DNA of 64,000 bases, from positions 10,240,152 through 10,304,151 of the forward strand of contig OY783218.1 in the NCBI GenBank assembly GCA_963678705.1, given 5' to 3'. Position numbers and translations under genes: made by a program. Source of the stretch: Panorpa germanica. Its lineage: Eukaryota > Arthropoda > Insecta > Mecoptera > Panorpidae. Under the pieces are notes generated by a model, which made no database searches, was not told the origin of the DNA, and was given only the letters and a program-made list of their open reading frames with translations. Of this stretch, positions 1 through 12,893 are shown piece after piece. Within the stretch, counting starts at the first letter, position 1, and each line of letters starts with the position of its first letter.

Positions 1-539
1 CTGCAATGGAGATATCGGGGAAGTCTGTTGTGTATCATTTCCTGATAATAAATCCATTTGCCATGTAGAATTTGGGCGGGATTTAAAACATCTTCTTAGT
101 TCTTCAAAGGACCATTTTTAGAGGAGCGTCTAATACCTGGTCAATGATTGCAGAATTTTTGACCATAAATTCGCGTACATTGAATGATATTTTGCGACAA
201 GATACTAAATGAGTTACTTTTGTGCCAAACTTAATTGTTCATCAAAAAACATTCTCACAATTTTGATTATCAATAATTTTACATCTGTAGATTATTAACA
301 ATTACTACATCTGGTAACACTATTGTTTAGTTAATGGTCGTAGAATTTGAGTCTTGGAGACAATTCTGAGTGCACAATATCATAATAATTAAACAAGACA
401 AATTCCCGCTACTTTCTAGATGAAATATATGACCAAGCCACAAAGGAACAAGTTAACATGTCCTAGAATTGAGTAATTCCTTTTAATGTTTCTTCCAAAA
501 TATACAATTCTATCGTTTTTGGTTGATTTTCTTCCTCAG
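1..539. other. Intronic or upstream sequence, no feature seen
   Basis: No coding region, repeat or RNA gene was recognised here. A pyrimidine-rich stretch ending in CAG at 537-539 is the splice acceptor of the first visible coding exon, so this stretch is probably the end of an intron of the gene at 540-12147. Confidence 0.5.
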
Positions 540-3500
540 GTTCAGGTATGTTAGGAGGATGGTGGTTTGGAGCATCTCCATCATCACCAGATAGTAATTT
601 TCTTCGTGTGGCAACAAATGCATTTCCAAATAGAAGACTTTCTGATAATACTTTAATGACACCAAAAATAAGAATAGCCCCTTCGTGCGCATCTTCTCCA
701 GGAGGAACACCTGGAGGAGGTCTTCCTATACGAAGACACTCCAGCATCGGGCCACAGGAACGAAGGGGCTCTACTATGAATCTATCTCCTCCAACTGTAA
801 GTGTTATTACCTTCTTATATTTTATTCGCTGTTGTTTAAATTAGTAAGTGTTGTGTAACTTAAAACATAATGTGAGTTTCGCAGATCCTTTTGTAACAAA
901 TTTGACGCTGCTACTGCTCTGTATACTGCAGGTGTATATTCTGTTCTAATATTAACACTGCGTCCATTTTGTGATATGAACTATGTACTTACACAAACTC
1001 TAATCACTGAATCAAATGAATAATCATGATCAAATATTAATCTGTATGTAACGCAGATTCATTTATGTCATGCTTGCGCAAGCAGCCTGAAGGCACATAA
1101 TTACATTATTAGATTCAGTCTGAACCTGTATGTATTCAACGTATACATAATCTCCAAAAACAAAAGGGTATTATTTTAATTTGTCTATAATAATACTAAT
1201 AATTAAATATAGAAATTCGTTAGATTCTAGCGCTTGAAGGAGTAAGTCAATGTTCACTAACATTTCATACGGTGGTGGATTTAACGATTAACTTAACATG
1301 TTCTTTTAATGACACCAAGTTTAATTTAGTGCAGTTTTAATTATGCAGAAGTTTACAGCAAGAAGAATAATGTGCACTTTCTGTGCACTCGCCTTCTGCT
1401 GCATTCGGTATCTAATTCTAAGGTACTATTTGATTTTCTTGGGCTCTTGCGTATATATTACGTCCATTTGAAGATATATTGAAGATGGATATGTAAGATT
1501 TACACGTATTTGTGTGAAATCTAGTCTAGCTGGAGTATTAATCCGCAGCCTAACTAATGCATAAATCATTATATTCTAATCTCTTTCATATATATTTCTT
1601 TTGCAAATTTTTCCGTCTTAAAAGTTTTAATAAGTGAAGGTTTTATAGATTTAAAACTATAAACTATTTTTAATCTGGTCTGCAGTTTTAGACAACACAT
1701 ATAAAATGTGCATTAGATAAGATATGCTACAACAAAAGAAAATACTTCAACAAAAGAAAAAATAATTGTTGTTATTAAAGCAAAGAACTGGTGCTATAGA
1801 ATAAAATTTTGCAATGAATCAAAGCAACAAGCAAGTCTTTACAATCGATACGAACAATTCTCTTTTAACCAATCTAAATCTGCCACCTCTTTCGTGGATA
1901 TCTAGCTTTATGTTAATGTATATAAACCTACGATAATTATTTAAATTAGCTGCACTATTTGTTTTGAAAATTGTAAAAAAAACTATTTCATTTTTATATT
2001 TTTTTTGGCAGTTATTGTATACTAAAAATATGTACAAATTACTATTTGTACTTAGAAATAGACAATATTAAGAGTTAAAGTTGAAATTTCAAATTTGAGG
2101 TTAGAAATAATAATAATAATGTTTTCATATTTCACATTTATTGGTCACTTTAACCATTAATATTGTCTAATTTCATAATAAATAGTAGTTTAGTAGATTT
2201 GTACATGTTTTGACGAAAATGCAGTAGTTTTTTATCTAAATATTTACCAAACCTAGTAAATATTCTTCTCGCTACGCAACAATTATGTCTTAATCACTGG
2301 CGTAGCTAGGTATGGGCGAGTCGGTGCAATGCACCGGGGCCCCCAAGCTCAGGGGGCCCTCGGACTTTTATAACTTATATTTATATTTTAACGGTTTCAC
2401 AGTGAAGTATAACTAAGAGTATTAGTAAATGGTTATTCCCGACAATGCTTACAAAACTTTTATAACAAAAACATAAACAATAACAAAAATTCTAAATAGG
2501 AATGATTTTTTTTTATTGAGAGTGTATTTCATAGTCACTTCTGTATAAATTTATCGCTGAACATGAGGAAGGGGGGAAGCATGGACCAGGCAAGGGTCTA
2601 AGTCTATTACGTAATTCTCTCAGGCAGAGGTACGCATTCTAGAGTTGTTTATGTTGAGATTAAGCTGAAACAAAAGTAGCTGCAGGATTGTACTTAGAGT
2701 CTTAGAGCGCAATACACATACATGTAGTAAGTAGTTTTGCTGTGCCATGCAGTGCACGATAAAGAGCTGATAATAAACTAATAGCTTTGTACCTTTAAAG
2801 TATTTATATTTAGTTAGGGGCCCAGATTTTATTTTTTTGCACCGGGGCCCTTGGTTACCTAGCTACGCCACTGGTCTTAATATTATGTAATTATATTTAT
2901 TACACATCATAATGATAATGAATGTGATTTCGCTTCGCTCAGCCATATAACAACATCAAATGTACATTACAAAATTAATTCGAAGGAAACAGACAAACAG
3001 ACAGACAAGTGCTTATAAATACAGACGCAGTAGCAAGCAGAAACGGAAATAGTCGTTCTCGTGGAAACTCTCTAATTAATACATATTCATATTACTCAAA
3101 TATATACGAGTGTTATACATCTTCCAGAGAAACAGAAGTAATATAATATGTTTGACTTTATAATGGTACTTCTGATGACTGCCGAACTCACTTCTTGTTA
3201 CTTTACTCGTAGCGTCTCAAGAAAACCGTCTCTGTAGATGTTGAGAAGTAAATATTATATAAAACAACACTTCGTTATCTAATTAGAGTCTTTAGAAAAG
3301 TATGAATTGATAATTAACTAGGTTATATTCATATTTGCAGTGAATATTTATTACATAAGTTGAATACAACTAAATCTTTTATAAGGTTTCTTTTATTTTT
3401 ATTAAGACAGAAAAAATGTATTACGGGTATATTTTTTCTGCAAAGGAAAGGACAAATAACTTTCAATAAAACTTCTTTCATTGCTGTGACGACACAGTGG

Positions 3501-6500
3501 CGAGAGCATTGATACGTGATGCTGACTGCTGTGTCTTCGGGTTTGAACTTCGGACCATAGTTATATTTCTAGCTTTGGTTGTTATTAAGTTAAATTGATT
3601 ATAAATAGGCTGACGTAAAAATAAACTTTAAACAATTACCGCCTTACAAATAAACCTGGTATAAATTTTATAACAGGTTGATTTGTAAAGCGGTTATAAA
3701 CTTTCTATATAACATAACGGAAAAATACGATAAGCTTAGCTCATAAAACAACAATTTTAGAACCAGTGGTTTCCATAATTAATAACACAAATGATGTGTT
3801 ATTTGTAAAATAAATAATTAAATTTAAATCCGTATTTAACCTACTTGTTAAATTAATATTATATAAATTTACATATTTTTCATTTGAATTATTTTAATTA
3901 TCCTGGGTTAATAATAACAAACGTAACATTAAAATTAATCTGTGGATTCATATATAATTAATGTTTTCGCAGTTTAGCACATGTAAAAGGTTTAATCCTT
4001 GTAACACCTACGATCCCTGTCACCCCCATAAACCAAAGGATAAAGTTGTATTCAATTTATGTAGCGAACGAACACATGTTCAAGCGAAATAATAATAAAA
4101 GAACTTAATGGTTCATTAATTGTACCCGGTAAACATATTAAGTTATGTAGAATTGTGTGTGTGTGTGTGTGTGTGTGTGTAACAGATTACCATATTTAAA
4201 ACGGTACAGAAATCAAATTCGGTTTGAAAAACGGTTTCAAATATGGCGTCTGTAAATTTATGATAAATTGTGATTTTTTTTATAAAATAATGTTGTTGAT
4301 AAACCGCGTTTTGGTTTTTTGGTTTTGTTTCTGATTTATTTTTGATGTAGGGTCACCAGTACAGCGCCCGAGGGGGCTCGGGTTCGAGCCTCTCTGTTCC
4401 GTCGACATCAGCCTACGTTGTAAGTTCCGTTGACCAGAAAAGAAAACGCAACCGAATAATACTATATCCGCAACCACAAATGCCCGTTGTCGAATGTTCT
4501 GCCCGCTCATTTCGAATACTTAATTGTGTTACTTGTTTGTTTTAGAAAATTTCATCAGAGGCAAAGTTCATTTTTTTTACTAGAATTTTTACTAGACATT
4601 TTTTATTATTTAGTTTAGTTGACTAAAGCGCTAAAAATTTGCCCTTTTCGAACTTAGGTCTCATGTCAAAATAATTTCGGAAAAATTGGATTTTCAGTCG
4701 CAATCTTTTAAATAAAGGTGTAATCAGTTTTATTTGTTTATCTTAAAAAATATAACTTTCACAGAAAATTTGTTAATAGCTTTTTTGTAGATAATAATAC
4801 TATCTACAACTTTTGTTTATAACTTTTTCTTGCAACTTTTGTAATAGAAAAGTTGTAAACAGAAATATATTTTAAATTAGGTGGTGTAATAAAAGTAACT
4901 ACTAATATAGATAGGACAGGGGATATATATTTTTCATAACAACTATTATTAAATTTCTCTGTTTGACCTAATGCATCGAAATTGATATTAATCTTAATAA
5001 ATCAAACCCGATATTGTTCACTGGACCGTCGCCTATACTTTAAAGTGAACATTTGGACGACAAAAGCTTTAGAACGTTTCTACGAATTAAAATTATCCCA
5101 CAATGAATAACTAATTTTTTTAAATATATTTTGCATATATATTTTTACCGTATTTTTGAAAGTAGTTTTTGGTGATTTTTTTTTAATACTTTGCCTCTAA
5201 AATATTTTCTAAACAAACTAGAAAGACAATCTAAGTATCTGCGTGTTAAAGTTTCGTCCAGTGGCGTCCATTTTGTAATTGCTATTGGTTGTATCAATTT
5301 GTAAATCATGTAAAATCATTACGTTTATAACCCTTAAGTTAATATATATATTTATTTATTTATTTATTATACTTTAATAAACATATTATTAGTTTTGTTT
5401 TATTTTACTTGGTATTTTTTTAAACAAAAAATCCCTCTGCATTTTTTTAATTAACAATTTCTTCTTTTAAAAACAATATTAATTTAAAAACAAATATATT
5501 CTTTTTAAAATTAATTTAAAAATAAATATATCATATTACACATACCTATATAATCCCAAGGGAGTCGGAAAACTCCGCTGACACGAACACTTACGAATGC
5601 AACAGCCAATGAAAAAACGCTACGCCCGCGGCAAGCACAAACTTGTTGCATATTAGAAAAAGTTAGGTTATATTTTCACCAAAAAAAAAAACTACTTAAT
5701 TATAAAAAAAATGCACACAATCACCACTAAAATTATTCAAATTGATTACCGTAATTATCGAAACATGTTGAAATACTTTTTACACGATTTAGTTTAATTA
5801 TATATTAATAAAAAAACGGATTTTTTTAATCAATTATTTTAACGACACCTGCCCTTAGAACAGTAAACTAACTGAAGTTATTTGCTATTAATTATAATAG
5901 ATTGAAATGTGGTAACCCTTTCCGGGATAGAAAGAGACAGGAACAATATTAAATTAACAAGTAGATGTCACGTATTCATGTTTTGATTATGACAAGATAG
6001 AACATGTTTTTCAAAGCAACGGTTTATTTAAAAATAATAAACAATATTTAAATTTTGTATTATAGTATGTTCATTTAATAAAATGCATATCAACACACTA
6101 TATTCTATTACTATATAATATTAAAGTAAATAAAAGTGTGTTGTTTTTTAAATAAGGTTTTATTCATTAATGAACTAAAAAGAGAAAAATAATTTATCTT
6201 ATAGTATAATAATAAAAGTGTGGGGCGAATAAAATATCATTATTAATTTTGTATATTATTACATTTTTTTCTCACATAATTTTACGAATTGCAGAGGGAT
6301 TTGATGGCAAAATATTTAAATTTGTTTTTGTTATTTTAAATTGTTTTTCTTAATGTTTACCTCAATCTATAACTAATGAATAACACAGATATTTTGAATA
6401 GTATTTTAAAAGAGTCATTTTTAAATTTAATTTACATTATGACTGGCATCTGACAATGGTGGCACCTTTCTCGATCGCCAGTGGGCCACTGTGGTGAAGT

Positions 6501-9500
6501 GAGCTCACAATAGTGACATATTTGATTGAAAATACATAACTCAGAAACTTTGGTGCATAAAAAAGTCATTACAATTAAAAATGTCCTCTTTTTATGTATT
6601 CATTATACAAATTTAATGAGTTACAGGTGTATCCTGGACTTGGTAACCATTATTTTTGCATCCAGGCTGCACTTAAAACATTTAACAATGATTCATTTTA
6701 AACGTTATTCAAAATATAATGTTAAATACATGTTCTGATGTCAATTTATCAATTTATAAAGTGAAATCCTTATAGCTGACAACAATATTGTTAAATTAAC
6801 GTTAACATTTGTTGTTAAGGAGGTATAGGACGTTAACGTAAATGATGAAAACGTTGTGAAATTTGGAGGGTCGATACAAATAGTTAAAATACATGCTGTC
6901 TCAAAATTTTAGAGATCTAGGATTCCTAGTTTTCTTTTTATACATGATTAAAAATAGTCATTTTCCATACAAATCATAATTTTTAGCTCAATTTCACCAC
7001 ATAATATAACTTTTAACTATAAAAAAATGGTGACACGGCTTTCAACAGCTAGGTGTATATAAAATAATCTCTTCTGTAACTATTGCAAAAAGAAAATTAT
7101 CAAAAGCATACCTATTTACGAAAATATTTAAATAAAAAGAAACAGTAAATGTAAGTTATAAGCCGGCAACGTTGCAAATCCCAATTTGAGCAGGAAATTC
7201 AAAATCGGAATAAATGTTATATAAAATATAACAATTTATTTGTCAAAACACCAAATCACGCATGCGTCAACACACGTTAATTTACAGCGTTGCCAAATTA
7301 ATTATTCCTTTTTCAAAATATTTAATTTGAATTTAAATTGAATTAATATAAATTTGATTTAATTACAGGTAATTTCTCATTTATTTAACAATATGCATAA
7401 AAAAATCATTTTAACAAGCAAAAAGCAGTTTAATAGGGAATTGAAAAATTCCTTTTCAAAGGTACAGTCCCAATACTTGCTCGTCCCTCATGTACTTCGT
7501 ATTTTGCATTTCGTATTACCGAGAGATAAACTTTTAGTATTGACGGTACGTCCTGTACCTCCTTAAAGCAGATGAGATACTGAGTTTGCAGTATATTTAC
7601 AACGCAATCTGTCTAAAATGTACATAACTGAGTTTAGCTGACTGTTATTCACAAATTATAGATAAAAGGTTTTTCTTATGATTTAATTAAACCATCCACA
7701 AATCAAAGCACGGCTATAAAATCACTCCAAACGTCTGCCTCAAAGGAACACACGATTCTTATCGTCATTGTATCGTTTCAACTGCATTTGTAAATTTGTT
7801 CGCCATATTGTATATCGTAATTTTGTTTGATGATTATGTTTAATGTATCTAATGTATATTGTATTTTGATGAATAACTCGTTTAAACCAGGTTTTCTCGA
7901 TCCGTGGAATGGAATGATATGCATCAGCAACAGAATTTGAATATATTTATTTGATAATTTGATAATGTATACATATTTATATAGGTTATGTTATCAATTA
8001 TTAAATAATAACCATTAATAATTTCTATTTCATCTGTGAACGTCCAATTTCTGACATCAAAACGTCATAAGCTTCTATTTGGTGCTTTACATATGTGATA
8101 TAACCTCAAAATGATTTTATAAAGTGTCAAATATGTATTACATTAACCTCAAAATGTACGCAGTCGGGATGGATAACGATGGTAAATTATCAAACATATG
8201 TAAAGCACTATAACATTGTAATGTATTTGTTTGAAATTGTTCATTACCAATCGTATTAAGCGTATTCTTTACCATTCAAATCTACATCATTTCTTTTATC
8301 ATACCCATTGTAAGAGAGAATATTATGTATCATTAATTCTAGCACAGCAGCAGCAATATTATATGTACCAGCATCTTCAATCCTCCACATCTTCATTAAG
8401 CAATTTTTAAAATAATGCGTTTTTATTAAAAAGGCTCAGCCCCTTAGACATTTGCCTTTTATACTTATTCTTCGTAACCTGATATGTATAAACAATCTCG
8501 CTATTGTCACCATTATTTTAAGTTTAGGGTTAATAACTAAATAGGCGGTGTACAGAAATTTGGTTCGAGACACACACGATAGCCTTCCATTTAACGAAAA
8601 ATACACACTATTAGTAGATGACCCGCTAAACATATTTTCTTCGTTTATTATTTTATAGATTTTGTAAACCACTTATTCCTTAAAATGGTGTTCTTAATAT
8701 TATATAACCTTAAAAGAAAAACGAATATTATATAACCAAAAAGTTGAGAAAAAGGTCACACAAAGTTACCGTAAGGTAACTATTGTTATGTTAGATAAAC
8801 TTTAAATACAAATAGTTAACTTGGATGCTCCACAGATCCAAAACTGGTGGTAATTATGAGTAGAGAAAGTTTGGAGTCAATCAAGACTAGGTTAAGTAGG
8901 TTTGGCGGAAGATTTAAAGAAAATACGAATATAAGACCCTTAGATAGAATTGATTTTGCGAGAGAGTTGGATATATATTGGTACGTGGCTTTATATTCCA
9001 AAAGTATAGACATATATTGCATCAGCATCGGTATAACTCAGCTATCATTTCAAATTTCGCGCCATTTTTTGACAACTGCCAACATACAACCGTCATTGTG
9101 GTACCATTTGGCAGTTATCGTGTTCCATTACTAACTTCAGAGTTTGTACTTTGGATTTATATAATAATATCAACACTTTTCATAAAAATATAATGTTTTT
9201 CTGTTGATTTAAAACGACACTTCATAATTGAAAGACAGTTGTTATTAAGGAGGCGTAAATATCATAAGAATTACCAAATTTAGAATAAAATTGTCACTTG
9301 ACAAGAATTGTCACTTGGAAAGAATTACGTTTTTAAACGAATCTTTTGAAGAATTGCTTATTAAACTAAATTTCTGTAAACGCAAAACTATTGCTGCTAG
9401 AATTAATGATATACAACTCAAAATAGTTCTATTTGTAGTCCTTTCTCTGTCTCATGTGTTATAAATGTTCCCGTTCTGTACTTTTTGTTCGCAGCTTGCA

Positions 9501-12147
9501 CGGAGCATGATAGTGAGTACTTACCTATAAAAGTTACCGTTACAAATAAATCATTTTATACTTATTATCATTATTATATTATTTGATCTATTTTACAATA
9601 ATAATAAATTGCATGCATATATTTATATTTAAATTATTTATTCTATAATAACTATGGTATGGTATATTCCATATAGATACCGTATATGGAAACGAAGCGA
9701 CGGATCTAGTACGAAAATCCAATTAAAACGGATATAAATATTTATAATTAATAAAATAACAGTAATCTAGAATGCAGGAGTGTTCAACAAACTAAACAAT
9801 TACAAAGTTTTGTATTTCCTCGTTTAATTTTCATGTCCACTTGACTGAATCTAACAGAATGAAGATTATAGAATAAAATACGTAGCCACACCCACAATTA
9901 TTTCATATTTTAAAATAATATTAATAAACGTAAGTAATATAGCGCCTGAAATGACTGCAAAACTTTTAACTTATATCTACAAAATGATTTTATTCTAAAA
10001 AGAGTGTTATTAGATCACAAGATTTAGTGAAGTATTTACTCTTCACGTTTCCATTTGAATTAAAAATTTATTAAAGCTTTAAAATTACCATAACTACCTA
10101 ATTAAAATTGTAAATTAATTTTGTTTGAAATTGACATCAAAGTTTACAAAATTTAAATTAAAGCTGATTGGTGTCTGATACTAGATCCGACGTTTGTGTA
10201 CTTTAAAATTCAATAATTACTTAATATAAAAACCACAATACATTTTATTTATATATATTTTCATTTCTATTTTTTTATAATTGACCCGTTTCATTCCTAT
10301 ACATAAATATATCAACGCAAAAGAATTTTTTGCAAAAAATGAATTTTTATATATTTTTCTCTTTTCCGCACAAATATATGTTATTATGTTTGTCTCAACT
10401 GCACATTAGAGACGGGTCTACTGCTTCAATAAATGTTCATTCTTCAGTTTCTTTTCGTTTAATTTCTACTTTAATTTCATTTCATGGCGCTTATCTTAGT
10501 TAATAAATAATAGTTAACAACGAGATATGTTTTTACCTGATTTTGTGATTTTCCTGCAAAACTTCTTAGTTGAAAATAAGCATCACTGATTTGCTGAAAC
10601 AGATAAAGGATAAAAATGTTTGTGCGCCTTGGAAGCTATTTAAAGGAAACCTAATAGAAAATTATTTTGCAGTACGATGCAAATTTGCTCTTGCTAATTT
10701 ACGAGAAGCTAATTTCAAGGTTCATTTTGTATTTGTCATAGCGAAAATGTCTTGCAGTGCAAGGTTCGCACTTATTAGCTTATCACAACCTAATTCCAAG
10801 GTTCTTTTTCTATTTGGGAATATAAATTTCACGAGTCTATTAGATCTAGTAGCAAAGGTAAGATTTCCAATTATTTGTTATTAAGAATGTACCCTTCCCC
10901 AATAAACATTTTAGATTCACTTTGCCATCACATTGAAGATGCGCATGACTTTTTTGTCATGAAAGAGTTCATTTATAGTTCAGTTTCTCACAGTAGTTCA
11001 TATAAAATGTCTATTTTATCGGCTACAAATAGCGAATCCACTCCATTTGACGGAATACAAATGAAGATAAAGTTGATGCGAACTATAATTCAAGTGCAAT
11101 AGTTTTAGAAACGTCACAAAACAGGACACTTTACCAAATTGTTTACTGATTCTTATCTACCTCCTCGAAGATGCTCTTGCGCTTTATTTCAAGAAAATTT
11201 GCCGTGTATACTAGATTATGGAATATGTGTTACAAGTAGATTAATAAAGAAAGCAACATTTCATGACGTAATAGCAGACGACACGATGGCAGAGAGAGCA
11301 TTGATGCTTTATGCCAGATGGGTTCAATCACTGGACCAGAGTCATATTTTTAATTTGGTTGTTATCAAATTAAAGTGATTATGCACGTACATAATCAAAA
11401 ACTTATTAAACAACGACACCATAAATACTTCCAAGATAAGTTAAGAAATAATTTTAAATTTGTAATTTGTAAAATGTTTTTTGAGCGAGGAGTAAAAAGA
11501 TGATCAGTCAATGTATTAAAATCATTGCAGGAAAATTAAAAAATCAGGTTTCTCGTACTAGCTCCAACATAGAGTAGCAAAGTTAGCATAGTGTCGTACT
11601 ATCATCATCATTTCTAAATTTAGATTCTTCATAGAAATTGTCATTTCTTCATGGAGTGTTCTTCACTCCTCATTGAAAACTGTAACATTAAAAATGTAAA
11701 AATTTAGAAAAAAGTCATTAGATCCATTTGATATTAAATTACAGTTGTTTTCTTTTTGTTTTTGGATTGTTAACAGTTTAGCGCTCAGGTAATTATACTT
11801 CATTTTCCTGAGTCATTATTTAAAAAGAAAAGTGTAACGAATTTTCCCTAAATTTCCCGATCGTTGTGTGATTCCAGGGTGGGTCTATGCCAAACACGTC
11901 AAGCAGCGTCCCGTTCCTTCTAAGTTCGTCGATGCAGTCTATAAGATCTCGTCGTCCATCAGCTTGTTTATCTTCCAGTAGCCAACAGGGATCAACAGGA
12001 CTTCTTCAGCAACTCGGATCGGGAATGGTAAGACAACTAGCACTTGGATCCGGCCAGTTAAGTCATTTTGGTCATTTCAATGGACGGAATTCTGTCGCGG
12101 TCAAGAAATGTCCTTCTTTAAACATCACCTTAACAGATTATAAATAA
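540..12147 (+). CDS. 3' part of an unidentified gene: serine-rich C-terminal tail with four RRxS motifs
   Basis: Two coding exons are supported. Exon 540-796 is preceded by CTTCCTCAG and followed by GTAAGT. Exon 11878-12147 is preceded by a CCAG acceptor and ends with a TAA stop. The first exon ends on a complete codon and the second begins on one, so they join in frame (...NLSPPT then GGSMPN...). Together they give about 174 residues, rich in Ser, Gly, Pro and Arg, with no predicted membrane segment. Four basic R-R-x-S motifs are present (RRLS, RRHS, RRGS, RRPS), which match the PKA phosphorylation consensus. This suggests the regulated cytoplasmic tail of a larger signalling or channel protein, but I do not recognise the family. 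Poly(A)-type AATAAA motifs lie just past the stop. The 5' part of the gene lies outside the window. Two possible microexons lie in the 11 kb intron. The exon pairing is inferred from phase and strand. Confidence 0.6.
2295..2873. mobile_element. hAT-type MITE with perfect 8-bp target duplication
   Basis: The ends are CACTGGCGTAGCTAGGTA and its inverse (TACCTAGCTACGCCACTG). Further inside, both ends also carry an inverted GCACCGGGGCCC segment. The element is flanked on both sides by the direct repeat GTCTTAAT (2287-2294 and 2874-2881), an 8-bp duplication typical of hAT transposons. No transposase is present in the 579 bp, so it is non-autonomous. It sits in the long intron of the host gene. 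Confidence 0.88.
3480..3660 (+). repeat. tRNA-derived SINE-like copy
   Basis: GACGACACAGTGGCGAGAGC resembles a Pol III A-box region. It is followed about 45 bases later by a B-box-like GGTTTGAAC. The tail contains TTGGTTGTTATTAAGTTAAA. The same order of motifs recurs at 11270-11400 with moderate divergence, which supports a dispersed SINE family. Confidence 0.45.
4155..4180. repeat. (GT)13 microsatellite
   Basis: An uninterrupted GT dinucleotide run, located in the long intron of the 0.5-12.1 kb gene. Confidence 0.95.
4345..4410 (+). repeat. Possible tRNA-like (B-box) relic
   Basis: A GC-rich island in AT-rich intron sequence contains GGTTCGAGCC, which fits the Pol III B-box consensus. It lies about 30 bases after GTCACCAGTACAGCG. 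No complete cloverleaf could be folded by eye, so this is at most a tRNA-derived repeat fragment. Confidence 0.25.
4740..4870. repeat. Dispersed repeat with palindromic core
   Basis: The core reads TTGTAGATAATAATACTA followed by TCTACAA and is nearly self-complementary. A similar core with related T-rich flanks, in inverse orientation, is found near 34850-34990. This indicates a dispersed repeat of unknown class. Confidence 0.45.
6819..7562 (+). mobile_element. TTAA-flanked MITE, copy 1
   Basis: The element is bounded by TTAA at 6815-6818 and 7563-7566. The terminal inverted repeats begin GGAGGTATAGGACGT and end ACGTCCTGTACCTCC. A second copy, inverted, lies at 12894-13635 with high similarity along its length. 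There is no ORF of note. The TTAA target is typical of piggyBac-type transposons, so it is probably mobilised by such a transposase (inference). Confidence 0.8.
9495..9512 (+). other. Candidate 18-nt microexon
   Basis: A long pyrimidine-rich tract ends in TTCGCAG at 9488-9494. Eighteen bases later there is a strong GTGAGT donor at 9513. The insert is six codons (LARSMI), has no stop, and fits phase 0 between the two coding exons of the host gene. The call rests on splice-site quality and frame only; transcript evidence is absent. Confidence 0.4.
10898..11149 (-). mobile_element. Member of the CAGTAAACA MITE family
   Basis: It ends with AATAAACATTTTAGA on the left and ACCAAATTGTTTACTG on the right. 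Internal blocks (GAAACGTCACAAAACAGGAC, TTATCGGCTACAAAT) recur inverted at 23724-23937 and 38194-38361. It is a diverged non-autonomous element lying in the host gene's long intron. Confidence 0.6.
11270..11400 (+). repeat. tRNA-derived SINE-like copy
   Basis: GACGACACGATGGCAGAGAG has an A-box-like TGGCAGAGAG. GGGTTCAATCAC about 35 bases later resembles a B box. The tail TTTGGTTGTTATCAAATTAA matches the tail of the copy at 3480-3660. Confidence 0.45.
11777..11788 (+). other. Candidate 12-nt microexon
   Basis: A T-rich tract ending in TTAACAG at 11770-11776 precedes twelve bases encoding FSAQ, followed by a GTAATT donor at 11789. The length is a multiple of three and the phase is 0, matching the host gene junction. 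The donor is weaker than that of the 18-nt candidate, and such a short match can arise by chance. Confidence 0.25.
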
Positions 12148-12893
12148 AAATAAACCAAAACAGTTTTATAAAAAAAACTATGTTATATGAAAATTTATAA
12201 TAAAAAATAAAAAAAAAAACTCATCAACACAGATGCTTATGTGATATTACCAGAAAATTAAGAACTGAAAACACAGCAAAATGTAATTATCAAAAATAAT
12301 TTCAGTTTTATTCAATTTTTACTTTTTTTTTTTGGTTTTGGATTTTAAGTTGATAATTTTTTGTTTTGCATTTTTGAAAAACGTGCAATTTTTTTTTAGA
12401 TATTAGTGCGCTATTTGCTAAAACATGCACTTCATTCAGTCTAAATTTCATCAAGTTTACTTATTATTTCGAACCTGTATTTCTGAATGGGGTAATATAA
12501 TACTACATTAATATATAGCATGGCATTGAAAGAATACAAATTAATAGTAAATTTCTTTTCCAAAATACTCAATTAGATATGTTTCAAGAGATAGCAAAAT
12601 TAATGTTCAAGAAATTTGAAATATTCACTTAGTTCGGAGAGGACATTTAAAGGACGTACCAAAACGCTTATTAGTCGTTCTACATCTTTATTTTATAATA
12701 CATCTGCAGCAAAGAACCTCATTTTACACAACAAGATAATTTTGCCATCTTATATTTTCAAGTTACTATGACTTCTCCCGAAATCTTAAATTTAGATTTA
12801 TTATTCATAACAGTGAATTCACAAACCAGCCAATAGTTTTGTAAAAAGAAATTATAAACTTTTATACAAATTGTCACAAAAGTATTAATATAA

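Noticed and set aside
463-747. 94-codon minus-strand frame with a proline-rich start
   Set aside because: It is the antisense shadow of the well-supported plus-strand exon 540-796, which has proper splice sites.
4345-4410. Functional tRNA gene
   Set aside because: A B-box-like motif is present, but no acceptor stem or anticodon arm can be paired. Kept only as a low-confidence relic.
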